Source: DATAFF01 sp036265615
GTDB taxonomy: Bacteria > Pseudomonadota > Alphaproteobacteria > Rhizobiales > Aestuariivirgaceae
Assembly: GCA_036265615.1 (NCBI GenBank)
Contig: DATAOT010000182.1
Coordinates: 1-31,856 of the forward strand
DNA: 31,856 nucleotides
Direction: 5' to 3'
The notes beneath the pieces are model-generated. The model did no database searches. It had not been told where the DNA came from and worked only from the letters and a program-made list of their open reading frames with translations. Positions 22,982 through 31,244 of this stretch are shown one piece after another (position 1 is the first letter of the stretch; the number at the start of each line of letters is the position of its first letter). The translations under genes were made by a program, and so were the position numbers.

Positions 22982-23062
22982 AGTAAGGCAGTAGGCAATA
23001 GGCAATAGGCAATAGGCAATAGGAGTAGCGCTCTTCCCTACTGCCTACTGCCTACTGCCTAC
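22982..23062. repeat. Heptamer hairpin repeat, copy 3 (best preserved)
   Basis: Left arm: AGGCAGT followed by four AGGCAAT units. Core: AGCGCTCTTCC. Right arm: three CTACTGC units and CTAC. The arms pair with G-U or A-C offsets typical of a decayed hairpin. It lies between two convergent SDR genes, and its right end supplies the TAG stop codon of the minus-strand one (23061-23059). Confidence 0.92.
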
Positions 23063-23850
23063 CCCTTCACCGGCACCGTGTAGTTCAACGGCAACCGGCC
23101 GCCGTCGGCATAGATGGTCTGGCCGGTGATATAACTTGCATCGTCGGACGCGAGGAAGGCGGCAACCGAGGCGATTTCCTCCGGCTCGCCGATGCGTCCG
23201 AGCGGCGTGCGCGACAGGAGCTTGGCGCGTGCCGCCTCGTCGGTCATCACCGTCTTGAGGATTCGGGTGTTGATCGAGCCGGGGCCGATGGCGTTGACCC
23301 TGATGCCATGTTCGGCGAGCGACAGCGCCATGACCTTGGTCAGCTGATTGAGACCACCCTTCGACACCGAGTAGGGAACCTGGTTGGCGATGGCGAAGAC
23401 GGCATTGACCGAGGACATGTTGATGATGCTGCCGGGACGGCGCCCGGCCTTGACCTGGGCCACCATCTGGCGAGCGACGGCTTGAGCCATCAGAAAGGCG
23501 CCGCGCAGGTTGACATTGAGCACGGCGTCGAAATCGGCCTCGCTGATTTCGAGGAAATCGATGCCCTTGATGATGGCGGCATTGTTGACGAGCACATCGA
23601 CGGCGCCGAAGGCATCGAGCGTGCGCTCGACCGTCGCCCTGACCTCGGCGCTCTTGGAGACGTCGCATTGCAGAAACACTGCCTCGTGACCGGCGTCGCG
23701 CAGGGCGCTGGCCACCCCCTGCCCTTCGGCGCTCACGATATCCGCCACCGCCACCTGCGCGCCGTCGCGGGCAAAGCGCTCGGCGCAGGCGCGACCAATT
23801 CCGTTGCCGCCACCGGTGATCAGCGCAACCCGGCCTTCGAGCGAGGTCAT
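23059..23850 (-). CDS. SDR-family oxidoreductase
   Basis: This 263-residue classical SDR has the cofactor motif TGGGNGIGRA (near 12-21), NNAA near 91, catalytic Ser in NMSSVNAV near 144, and YSVSKGG (Y-x-x-x-K near 157-161), so it should be active. D at the end of beta-2 (VAVADIVSAE) suggests preference for NAD over NADP. Substrate unknown. The ATG at 23850 has GGAGAG upstream; the longer open frame to 23976 runs into the neighbouring synthetase gene and is rejected. It lies 28 bp after the acyl-CoA synthetase stop, so the two are likely cotranscribed and may act in one oxidation pathway. Confidence 0.92.
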   Translation of the reverse strand: MTSLEGRVALITGGGNGIGRACAERFARDGAQVAVADIVSAEGQGVASALRDAGHEAVFLQCDVSKSAEVRATVERTLDAFGAVDVLVNNAAIIKGIDFLEISEADFDAVLNVNLRGAFLMAQAVARQMVAQVKAGRRPGSIINMSSVNAVFAIANQVPYSVSKGGLNQLTKVMALSLAEHGIRVNAIGPGSINTRILKTVMTDEAARAKLLSRTPLGRIGEPEEIASVAAFLASDDASYITGQTIYADGGRLPLNYTVPVKG

Positions 23851-23878
23851 GTCAGCTCTCCTCATCCATTTCTGTTGT

Positions 23879-25783
23879 TTATCTCTGCATGATGCCGCGG
23901 CCCGCCAAAGCCTCGGAAATTTCATCCAGGATGGCCGGATCATCGATGGTCGCCGGCAGCTTCCAGGGCTCGCCATCGGCGATGCGCCGCATGGTCCCGC
24001 GCAGGATCTTGCCGGAGCGGGTCTTGGGCAGCCGCCTGATGGCGATCACCGTCCTCAGTGCGGCAACGGCACCGATGGCGTCGCGCACCCTCTGGACACA
24101 TTCCGCCTCGATGGCGGCGGTGTCGCGGGCAACGCCGGCCTTCATGACGACGAGACCGAGCGGCACCTGGCCCTTGATCGCATCCTTGATGCCGAGCACG
24201 GCACATTCGGCGACATCCGGGTGAGAGGCGAGCACCTCTTCCATGGCTCCGGTCGACAGGCGATGCCCGGCGACATTGATGATGTCATCGGTGCGGGCCA
24301 TGACGAAGAGATAGCCGTCCTCGTCGCAATAGCCGGCATCGGCGGTCTCGTAAAACCCTTGAAAGCGCGACAGGTAGCTCTGGCGGAACCGCTCCTCGGC
24401 GTTCCACAGGGTGGGAAGACAGCCGGGCGGCAGCGGCAGCTTCACGGCGATGGCGCCGAGCTTGCCGGGCGCCATGGATCGGCCCTCGCCATCGAGGATG
24501 GCGATATCGTAGCCGGGCATCGGCACCGCCACCGAACCATATTTCACCGGCAGCATGCCAAGTCCAACCGGATTGGCCGCCATCGGCCAGCCGCTCTCGG
24601 TCTGCCACCAATGGTCGATCACCGGGACCTTGAGCATGGATTCGGCCCATTTGATGGTGTCGGTGTCGGCGCGCTCGCCGGCGAGGAACAGGGTGCGGAA
24701 GCGCGGCATCGGATAGCGGGCGATCTCGGCGCCAGCCGGATCGTCGCGCTTGATGGCGCGGAAGGCAGTCGGGGCGGTGAACAGGGCGACGACGCCATGC
24801 TCGGCGATGACGCGCCAGAAGGCGCCGGCATCGGGGGTGCCCACGGGCTTGCCCTCATAGAGGACGCTCGCCGCGCCGATGATCAGAGGCGCATAAACGA
24901 TATAGCTGTGGCCAACCGCCCAGCCGATGTCGGAGGCGGCCCAGAAGGTTTCGCCGGGGGCGATGTCGTAGACGTTGGGCATCGACCAGGCGAGCGCCAC
25001 CAGGTGGCCGCCATTGTCGCGCACGATGCCCTTGGGCTGGCCCGTGGTGCCGGAGGTGTAGAGGATGTACAGCGGGTCGGTGGCCGCAACCGGCACACAG
25101 GCCTGTCTCAGGCCGCGATCGCGGGCGGCGGCAACGAGGCTCGCATAATCGTGGTCGCGACCCGGCAGAAGCTCGGCTGCGAGCTCGGGACGCTGCAGGA
25201 CCACCACCGCCCGGGGCGGCACTTGAACCTCTGAAAGAGCCTGGTCCAGCAACGGCTTGTAGGCGATCACCCGCTGCACCTCGATGCCGCAGGACGCGCT
25301 GACGATCACCTTGGGCTTGGCGTCACTGATGCGGACCGCGAGCTCGGCCGGGGCAAAGCCGCCGAACACCACCGAATGAATGGCGCCGAGGCGCGCCACC
25401 GCAAGCATGGCGACCACGACCTCCGGCACCATCGGCATGTAGATCAGGACGCGGTCGCCCTTGACAACGCCGAGATCGGCAAGGACCGCGGCGAACGTCT
25501 CCACCTCCTCGAGCAGCGCGCGATAGTTGTAGGTCCGCTTCACCCCGGTGACGGCGGAATCATAGATCAGCGCGACGCGCTCGCCATGACCGGCGGCGAC
25601 GTGACGGTCGAGGCAGTTCCACGCCGTGTTGCATTCCGCGCCGGCGAACCACCGGTCAAGGCCGTCGCGCCGGCTCAGAACCGCATCCCAAGGCCTGAAC
25701 CAGTCAATGGCAGACGCCGCGGCGGCCCAGAACCCCTGCGGGTCGCGCTGCCAGGCAGCATAGACGTCATGATATCGACTCAT
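23879..25783 (-). CDS. prpE: Propionyl-CoA/acetyl-CoA synthetase (PrpE-like)
   Basis: This 634-residue AMP-forming synthetase has the ACS-specific N-terminal domain, the ANL P-loop YILYTSGTTGQPKGIVRDNGG (around residue 250), DIGWAVGHSYIVYAPL, WWQTESGWPM, the hinge MARTDDIINVAGHRLSTGAME and the C-terminal catalytic lysine in KTRSGKILRGTMR, a site known to be acetylated in the family. The substitution of VGHSY-type residues for the acetate-pocket tryptophan region and overall similarity favour propionate (PrpE) over acetate, but this is not proven. Start ATG at 25783 with GGAGAG upstream. No methylcitrate-cycle gene is adjacent; the partner is an SDR. Confidence 0.85.
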   Translation of the reverse strand: MSRYHDVYAAWQRDPQGFWAAAASAIDWFRPWDAVLSRRDGLDRWFAGAECNTAWNCLDRHVAAGHGERVALIYDSAVTGVKRTYNYRALLEEVETFAAVLADLGVVKGDRVLIYMPMVPEVVVAMLAVARLGAIHSVVFGGFAPAELAVRISDAKPKVIVSASCGIEVQRVIAYKPLLDQALSEVQVPPRAVVVLQRPELAAELLPGRDHDYASLVAAARDRGLRQACVPVAATDPLYILYTSGTTGQPKGIVRDNGGHLVALAWSMPNVYDIAPGETFWAASDIGWAVGHSYIVYAPLIIGAASVLYEGKPVGTPDAGAFWRVIAEHGVVALFTAPTAFRAIKRDDPAGAEIARYPMPRFRTLFLAGERADTDTIKWAESMLKVPVIDHWWQTESGWPMAANPVGLGMLPVKYGSVAVPMPGYDIAILDGEGRSMAPGKLGAIAVKLPLPPGCLPTLWNAEERFRQSYLSRFQGFYETADAGYCDEDGYLFVMARTDDIINVAGHRLSTGAMEEVLASHPDVAECAVLGIKDAIKGQVPLGLVVMKAGVARDTAAIEAECVQRVRDAIGAVAALRTVIAIRRLPKTRSGKILRGTMRRIADGEPWKLPATIDDPAILDEISEALAGRGIMQR

Positions 25784-25891
25784 TGTCAGCTCTCCGTCCA
25801 CTCAATTGTTGGCACGGACCGTCCCCTGCGGGCAACTTCCAGCCTCGTCGCGGTTGTGCCCGGGGGGCCGCTGGCATAAAGGGTAAGGGCC

Positions 25892-27085
25892 ATGGTCACC
25901 CTGTCCAATCCCGGCCGCGAGCACCGCGTCGACTTCCTCCGCGGCATCGCGCTCGCCACGATCTTCATCAACCACATACCAGGGAATGTGCTGTCGCACT
26001 TCACCCCGGTCAATTTTGGCTTTTCGGATGCAGCGGAGATCTTCGTCACGCTGGCCGGCTTCGCGGCGGCGCAGGCGTATTTTCCCACCTATGCAAAGGG
26101 CGATCGACTGGCGGCGACGCTGAAGAGCTGGCGGCGCGCCTGGCTCCTCTATCTCTGCCACATCGCCTCGACGATCGCCTGCGTCGCCATACTGGCGGCT
26201 GCGGCGATCCTGTTCGCACGACCAGGCTACCTCGCCGACACGATCGAGCCGCTCTATGTCAATGTTGCGCCGTTGTTCACCGATCCGCCGCGCGGCTATA
26301 TCGGCCTCGCAACGCTCGGGCACCAGCTTGGCTATTTCAACATCCTGCCGATGTACATGGTGCTGCTGTTCGCCATGCCGGCGATCATGGCGCTGGCGCT
26401 GCACGGCCTCGTGCCACTTGTCACGGCCTCGGTAGCGCTATGGATCGCAGCCGGCACCTTCGCCGTGGATTTTCCCAACTATCCAACGCCCGGCGGCTGG
26501 TATTTCAATCCCTTCGCCTGGCAGATCCTGCTGGTCGGGGGCTTTGCCCTCGGCGTTGCCTGGCGGCAAAGGCTGAACGTGAAACTGCCGCGATGGCTCG
26601 TGGTGATCGCCGTCGGCTATGTCATCCTTGCCGGCATCGTGCGTGTCAACCAGCTGTGGGCCTACTTCCCGGCGCTGCCGCTGCCGCCGCTGATCTGGGG
26701 CTTCGAGAAGGGTTATGTCGCCCTGCCGCGCCTGCTGCATGGGCTGGCGCTGCTCGTCATCCTGCTCGGCACGCCCTTGTGGTCGCTGCTCAGCAGGATC
26801 CCGACGAGCTCGCCATTCCATGCCATGGGACGGAATGCGCTTGCCGTGTTCTGCTGGGGCGAGATCCTGTGTCTCGTCGCGACCATCGCCCGCTTCGAGC
26901 TGGGCGGCGGCATTGCCGTCGACCTCGCCCTTGTCGTTGCGCATTTCGCCGTCATCGCAAGCTTTGCCACGATCCTCGACCGGCTGCGCAGCCTGAAGGC
27001 GGCAAAACCGGGCGACGCAATCGCCGGCAAAATGGACGGGAGCCCGGCTCCCCAGCTCGACGCGATGTCGCAGAGCGCGCTTTGA
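25892..27085 (+). CDS. OpgC-like membrane acyltransferase
   Basis: This 397-residue protein has about ten predicted membrane helices and begins REHRVDFLRGIALATIFINHIPGN, the start of OpgC-domain proteins (acyltransferase 3 clan), in which the DxLRG and NHxP segments are conserved. OpgC adds succinyl groups to osmoregulated periplasmic glucans; family members in alphaproteobacteria are often of unknown acceptor. The sequence GFSDAAEIFVTLAGF is also typical. AAGGG precedes the ATG. A CoA-ligase gene follows by 25 bp and probably shares the transcript, which would make an acyl donor plausible but unproven. Confidence 0.88.
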   Translation: MVTLSNPGREHRVDFLRGIALATIFINHIPGNVLSHFTPVNFGFSDAAEIFVTLAGFAAAQAYFPTYAKGDRLAATLKSWRRAWLLYLCHIASTIACVAILAAAAILFARPGYLADTIEPLYVNVAPLFTDPPRGYIGLATLGHQLGYFNILPMYMVLLFAMPAIMALALHGLVPLVTASVALWIAAGTFAVDFPNYPTPGGWYFNPFAWQILLVGGFALGVAWRQRLNVKLPRWLVVIAVGYVILAGIVRVNQLWAYFPALPLPPLIWGFEKGYVALPRLLHGLALLVILLGTPLWSLLSRIPTSSPFHAMGRNALAVFCWGEILCLVATIARFELGGGIAVDLALVVAHFAVIASFATILDRLRSLKAAKPGDAIAGKMDGSPAPQLDAMSQSAL

Positions 27086-27110
27086 GCATGATGCTCCAGA
27101 GGTGACAGCC

Positions 27111-28739
27111 ATGTCGACTGCTTATGATACCGATCTGGACAAGACACCCGCGAACCATCAGCCTCTGACGCCGCTCACCTTCCTCGAACGATCGGCCAAG
27201 GTTTATCCCGATCACCCGGCGATCATCCATGGGAGCGTAAGGCGCGACTACCGGTCGTTCTACGCCAGGGCGCGTCAGCTCGCATCGGCGCTCAAGCGGC
27301 GCGGCATCGGCAGAGGCGATACCGTCTCGGTGCTGCTCGCCAACGCCCCGCCGATGCTCGAGTGCCATTACGGAGTTCCCATGGCCGGTGCGGTGCTCAA
27401 CACGCTCAACACCCGGCTCGATGCCGCCGTGATCGCGTTCTCGCTCGATCACGCCGAGGCCAAGCTCCTCATCGTCGATCGCGAGTTCTCCGGCGTCGCG
27501 GCACAGGCCCTGACGATGACGCGGGTGGCAAAGCCCGCGGTGATCCATGCCGACGAACGGGAATTCGAGGTTCCGGGCGAACTGATCGGCGAAATGGACT
27601 ACGAAGACTTCCTCGCCACCGGTGATCCGGAATTTGCCTGGGCGATGCCCGAAGACGAATGGAATGCAATCTCGCTCAACTACACGTCGGGGACGACCGG
27701 CGATCCCAAGGGCGTGGTTTATCACCATCGCGGCGCCTATCTCCTGGCGCAGGGCAATGTCATCACTGCAGCAATGCCGAAGCATCCGGTCTATTTGTGG
27801 ACATTGCCGATGTTCCACTGCAATGGCTGGTGCTTTCCCTGGACCATGTCGGTGGTCGGCGGAACGCATGTCTGCCTGCGCTGGGTGCGCGCCAAGGCGA
27901 TCTGGCAGGCGCTGGCCGAGCATCAGGTCACCCATCTCTGCGGAGCGCCGATCGTCATGTCGACGATCCTCGCGGCGCCGCCCGAGGACAAGCGACCGCT
28001 CAAGCACCCGGTCGAGTTCTTCACGGCCGCCGCGCCGCCGCCCGAGGCGGTGCTCGCTGCGATGGGCGAAGCGGGCTTCAACGTCACCCATCTCTACGGG
28101 CTCACCGAGACTTATGGACCCGCCGTCGTCAATGACTGGAAGCTTGACTGGTCAAGCCTCGACTCGCCGGCGCGGGCAGCGCTGAAGGCGAGGCAGGGCG
28201 TGCGTTATGCGGCGCTCGAGGAACTGGCGGTGCTCGATCCGGAAAGCATGCAGCCGGTGCCGGCGGACGGCAGCACCATGGGCGAGGTGATGTTCCGCGG
28301 CAATGTGGTGATGAAGGGCTATCTCAAGAACAAACGCGCCACCGATGCCGCGTTCCGAGGCGGCTGGTTCCACTCCGGCGACCTCGGGGTGATGCATGCC
28401 GACGGCTATATCCAGCTCAAGGACCGCTCGAAGGACATCATCATTTCGGGAGGCGAGAACATCTCCTCGATCGAGGTCGAGGACGCGCTATACAAGCATC
28501 CGGCGGTCGCCGCGGCGGCGGTGGTGGCCAAGGCCGACGAGAAATGGGGCGAGACCCCCTGCGCGTTCATCGAGCTCAAAGCCGGTGCGACAGCCAGCGC
28601 GGAAGAACTCATCGGATGGTGCCGGGAGCGGCTGGCACGCTTCAAGGTGCCGCGCCATGTGGTATTTACCGAGCTGCCGAAGACTTCGACCGGCAAGATC
28701 CAGAAGTTCCGGCTGCGGGAGATGGCGAAGGCGGTGTGA
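27111..28739 (+). CDS. Acyl-CoA synthetase (AMP-forming, medium-chain/DmdB-like)
   Basis: This 542-residue ANL enzyme has the ATP motif LNYTSGTTGDPKGVVYHHRG (around 185-205), HLYGLTETYGP (around 328), the hinge LKDRSKDIIISGGENISSIEVED (around 440-462) and the catalytic lysine in KTSTGKIQKF (near 530). It activates a carboxylic acid to its CoA thioester. The HCNGWCFPWTMSVVGGTHVCLR segment groups it with medium-chain and methylmercaptopropionate-CoA-type ligases; the actual substrate is unknown. The ATG at 27111 with AGAGGTG upstream is preferred to a GTG at 27102. Confidence 0.9.
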   Translation: MSTAYDTDLDKTPANHQPLTPLTFLERSAKVYPDHPAIIHGSVRRDYRSFYARARQLASALKRRGIGRGDTVSVLLANAPPMLECHYGVPMAGAVLNTLNTRLDAAVIAFSLDHAEAKLLIVDREFSGVAAQALTMTRVAKPAVIHADEREFEVPGELIGEMDYEDFLATGDPEFAWAMPEDEWNAISLNYTSGTTGDPKGVVYHHRGAYLLAQGNVITAAMPKHPVYLWTLPMFHCNGWCFPWTMSVVGGTHVCLRWVRAKAIWQALAEHQVTHLCGAPIVMSTILAAPPEDKRPLKHPVEFFTAAAPPPEAVLAAMGEAGFNVTHLYGLTETYGPAVVNDWKLDWSSLDSPARAALKARQGVRYAALEELAVLDPESMQPVPADGSTMGEVMFRGNVVMKGYLKNKRATDAAFRGGWFHSGDLGVMHADGYIQLKDRSKDIIISGGENISSIEVEDALYKHPAVAAAAVVAKADEKWGETPCAFIELKAGATASAEELIGWCRERLARFKVPRHVVFTELPKTSTGKIQKFRLREMAKAV

Positions 28740-28813
28740 GAGCGGAATGGTTAACGGGCCTTCCAAACACACACGCCGCCGGATGTGGGCCAGCGGCGCT
28801 TCATCTGGGCCTC

Positions 28814-28832
28814 GGGTGCTGAAACGGCACCC
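28814..28832 (+). terminator. Weak hairpin between converging genes, possible terminator
   Basis: GGGTGC, 7-nt loop, GCACCC, followed by TCGCCTTTCG on the plus strand. There is no real T run, so factor-independent termination is doubtful. It lies 75 bp after the acyl-CoA synthetase stop. Confidence 0.25.
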
Positions 28833-28843
28833 TCGCCTTTCGA

Positions 28844-29023
28844 TCAGTGTCGCGAGAGCTGCGACTCCAATCGGTTCATTTCATCTTTCAGCTTCAGCTT
28901 CTTTCGCTTCAGTTCGGCGATCTCCTGGTCAGAGGAACTGGGATGCGAAAGGGCGTCCTGCAGTTCGCTCTCCAAGGCCTTGTGCTTGGCCGCGAGCTCG
29001 CTCAGATGCGATTGAAGTGACAT
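28844..29023 (-). CDS. YdcH-like DUF465 small protein
   Basis: This 59-residue protein is nearly all helical: MSLQSHLSELAAKHKALESE, then a Ser-rich turn, and IAELKRKKLKLKDEMNRLES, the DUF465 signature. Function unknown in the family. GGAGGAAA is an excellent ribosome site for the ATG at 29023; the open frame continues upstream to 29314 but that extension is antisense to the second DUF465 gene. It diverges from that second DUF465 gene across 178 bp. Confidence 0.88.
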   Translation of the reverse strand: MSLQSHLSELAAKHKALESELQDALSHPSSSDQEIAELKRKKLKLKDEMNRLESQLSRH

Positions 29024-29146
29024 CAGGTTTCCTCCACGATGGATGACCCACGGTTCAACTGTGACACATCCGCAACGAAATGTCGAACGCGCCGTGACGA
29101 ACCCCACCTGAGCGTGCAACCTTGCAGCGGAATCGCCAGAAGGTTC

Positions 29147-29175
29147 TTGATTCGAGCGTCGTCCGTCACGACAAT
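29147..29175 (+). promoter_or_regulatory. Predicted promoter of the plus-strand DUF465 gene
   Basis: TTGATT (29147-29152), 17-nt spacer, GACAAT (29170-29175). The -10 overlaps a perfect hairpin CCGTCA-CGACAA-TGACGG (29163-29180), which lies 21 nt before the start codon and may be an operator. Confidence 0.4.
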
Positions 29176-29201
29176 GACGGAAGATAGCAAGCGAAAGCGC
29201 C

Positions 29202-29417
29202 ATGAATGTGCCGCTGGAACTTACCCCGGATGAGCTGCGCGCAAAAATCGCCGGTTTGAAGCAGCACCATCGCGATCTCGATGCAGCGATCGAATCGCTG
29301 GAGCGATCGGGCATTGCCGATCAGCTGCAGCTCAGGCGCCTCAAGAAGCAGAAATTAACCTTGAAGGATCAGATCACCCTGCTGGAAAACCAGCTGCTGC
29401 CCGATATCATCGCGTGA
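29202..29417 (+). CDS. Second DUF465-like small protein
   Basis: This 71-residue helical protein contains LQLRRLKKQKLTLKDQITLLENQLLPDIIA, the C-terminal DUF465 (YdcH-like) pattern, preceded by ELTPDELRAKIAGLKQHHRDLDAAIESLE. It is a divergent paralogue of the gene at 28844-29023: the two share K-K-x-K-L-x-L-K-D near the C terminus. The ribosome site is weak. It is followed after about 80 bp by purE, which has its own promoter. Confidence 0.85.
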   Translation: MNVPLELTPDELRAKIAGLKQHHRDLDAAIESLERSGIADQLQLRRLKKQKLTLKDQITLLENQLLPDIIA

Positions 29418-29444
29418 TTTCAGCGCGTTAATTCCGGCGCCTGA

Positions 29445-29472
29445 TTGCATCGCTCGAGCCACAACCTATAAT
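29445..29472 (+). promoter_or_regulatory. Predicted sigma70 promoter of purEK
   Basis: TTGCAT (29445-29450), 16-nt spacer, a perfect TATAAT (29467-29472). Start of transcription near 29479, about 20 nt before the purE start. No purine riboswitch-like structure fits in so short a leader. Confidence 0.65.
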
Positions 29473-29498
29473 CCACAGGCTTGCGAAGGGAGTTCGCC

Positions 29499-30005
29499 TT
29501 GACCACCGAGCAAGCCACGCCGATCGCCATCATCATGGGCAGCCAGTCCGACTGGCAGACCATGCGACACGCCGCCCGCATCCTGACCGATCTCAACATC
29601 GCCCACGACGCGCGCATCATCTCGGCGCACCGGACGCCGGAGCGCCTTTATGATTTCGCCAAGAGCGCAGCGCGGGATGGCTTCAGGGTGATCATCGCCG
29701 GCGCCGGCGGTGCGGCGCATCTGCCGGGCATGACGGCGGCGCTCACGACACTGCCGGTGCTCGGCGTGCCGATGGAGACCCAAGCCTTCGGCGGCAGGGA
29801 CAGCCTCCTGTCCATCGTGCAGATGCCGGGGGGCGTGCCGGTCGGAACGCTCGCCGTCGGCAAAGCGGGGGCGATCAATGCGGCGCTGCTGGCGGCGCGG
29901 ATCCTGGCGCTCGGCGATACCGGGATTGCGCAGCGGCTCGGCCAGTGGATGGCGCAGCAGACGGCGGCGGTGGCGCGCGGACCGGACGATGCCGCTCAGT
30001 CCTGA
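29499..30005 (+). CDS. purE: 5-(carboxyamino)imidazole ribonucleotide mutase
   Basis: This 168-residue class I PurE converts N5-CAIR to CAIR in purine biosynthesis. GSQSDW near 13-18, SAHRTPERL near 41-49 and AGAGGAAHLPGMTAALT near 69-85 are diagnostic for the active site. I choose the TTG at 29499 because AAGGGAG lies 7 nt upstream; the frame is open from a TTG at 29481, but that codon would overlap the ribosome site and sit at the predicted transcript start. Rare TTG start. The 3' end overlaps purK by 17 nt. Confidence 0.95.
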   Translation: MTTEQATPIAIIMGSQSDWQTMRHAARILTDLNIAHDARIISAHRTPERLYDFAKSAARDGFRVIIAGAGGAAHLPGMTAALTTLPVLGVPMETQAFGGRDSLLSIVQMPGGVPVGTLAVGKAGAINAALLAARILALGDTGIAQRLGQWMAQQTAAVARGPDDAAQS

Positions 30006-31086
30006 ATCGCCCCTGCCACCCGGTTCCGTCATCGGCATTCTAGGCGGTGGCCAGCTTGGCCGCATGCTGGCCGTGGCGGCAGCGCGCCTGGGTCTCAAAT
30101 GTCATATTCTTGCGCCCAAGGGCGACAATCCGGCATTCGAGGTGGCGCATCGCTGCACCGAAGCGTCCTATCACGATCATGCTGCGCTTGCGGCGTTCGC
30201 ACGGTCCGTCGCGATCGCGACCTACGAGTTCGAGAACGTGCCGGTCGAAGCCGCCGAGACCGTGGCGGCAGTGACGCCGCTTGCTCCCGGTCCCGGCGTT
30301 CTCGCGGTCACCCAGGATCGGCTGCGGGAAAAGAGCTTCATGCGTGACCGCGGCATCGAGGTGCCTCAATTCCTTCCGGTGTCATCCCTCGACGACCTCG
30401 AGGCGGCGCTTGACCACATCGGACGCCCGGCGGTGCTCAAGTCGCGCCGGCTCGGCTATGACGGAAAAGGCCAGGCGGTGGTCCAGGCGGAGGACGAGCC
30501 GGCCCGGGCATTCGACAGCATCGGCCGGGTCCCGGCCATCCTCGAGGCCTTCGTTCCTTTCGCCGGCGAAATTTCAGTCATTGCAGCGCGCGCGGCGGAT
30601 GGCGGCTTCATCGCCTATGACATCCCTCAGAACCATCATGAGGAAGGCATCCTGCGGCGTTCGGTGGTGCCGGCGTCGATCTCTAGCGCGACCGCCGAGG
30701 CGGCAAAGGCCATGGCCATGCGGCTGATGGCCGAGCTCGATTATATCGGCGTGATGGCGACCGAGATGTTCCTGCTCAAGGATGGTGAGCGCGAGCGGCT
30801 CTTGGTCAACGAGCTCGCGCCGAGGGTGCACAATTCCGGGCACTGGACCATCGATGCCTGCACCGTGTCGCAGTTCGAGCAGCATATCCGCGCGATTGCC
30901 GGCTGGCCGCTCGCCGCAACGTCGCGCCACAGCGATGCAGTGATGGAGAATCTGATCGGGGACGAGGTCGAAAGCTGGCGTGCACGCGCCGCCGAACCGC
31001 GAGTCGCGCTGCACATTTACGGCAAGTCGGAAGCACGGCCAGGGCGAAAAATGGGGCATTTTACTCGGCTTATGCCCGGCATTTGA
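29989..31086 (+). CDS. purK: N5-carboxyaminoimidazole ribonucleotide synthase
   Basis: This 365-residue ATP-grasp enzyme makes N5-CAIR from AIR, ATP and bicarbonate, the step before PurE. Motifs: GILGGGQLGRMLAVAAARLG (about 15-34), YEFENVP near 80, LKSRRLGYDGKGQAVV near 150 (ATP-binding), and NELAPRVHNSGHWTIDAC near 270-287, the PurK signature. The ATG at 29989 lies inside purE with a 17-nt overlap, so the pair is translationally coupled. The stop overlaps a TTGACA-like sequence. Confidence 0.97.
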   Translation: MPLSPESPLPPGSVIGILGGGQLGRMLAVAAARLGLKCHILAPKGDNPAFEVAHRCTEASYHDHAALAAFARSVAIATYEFENVPVEAAETVAAVTPLAPGPGVLAVTQDRLREKSFMRDRGIEVPQFLPVSSLDDLEAALDHIGRPAVLKSRRLGYDGKGQAVVQAEDEPARAFDSIGRVPAILEAFVPFAGEISVIAARAADGGFIAYDIPQNHHEEGILRRSVVPASISSATAEAAKAMAMRLMAELDYIGVMATEMFLLKDGERERLLVNELAPRVHNSGHWTIDACTVSQFEQHIRAIAGWPLAATSRHSDAVMENLIGDEVESWRARAAEPRVALHIYGKSEARPGRKMGHFTRLMPGI

Positions 31087-31096
31087 CACCTACCCC

Positions 31097-31125
31097 TCGA
31101 CAGAAGGGGGCGATTCTGGTATCAG
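31097..31125 (+). promoter_or_regulatory. Candidate promoter of rpsU
   Basis: TCGACA (31097-31102), 17-nt spacer, TATCAG (31120-31125), leaving a leader of about 115 nt. A 15-nt palindrome GCGGCTT-C-AAGCCGC follows in the leader near 31145-31159. A TTGACA at 31083-31088 has no fitting -10. Confidence 0.3.
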
Positions 31126-31244
31126 CGGCTCAAGATTCGGGGGCGGCTTCAAGCCGCTCTCGTGGTCTGTGCGCCTTAATGAAGGCAGCAGGCCATCCCC
31201 GAAATATCGAACAACACAGGTCCAACACGCGAGGTCATAGGCTC

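Noticed and set aside
22982..23062. CRISPR-like array
   Set aside because: The repeated units are 7 bp with no unique spacers; it is a tandem heptamer hairpin.
23804..25234. 476-codon open frame on the plus strand opposite prpE
   Set aside because: Shadow frame of a well-conserved ANL synthetase.
31083..31088. TTGACA at the purK stop as -35 of rpsU
   Set aside because: No acceptable -10 lies 15-19 nt downstream; the 17-nt position is a run of G.
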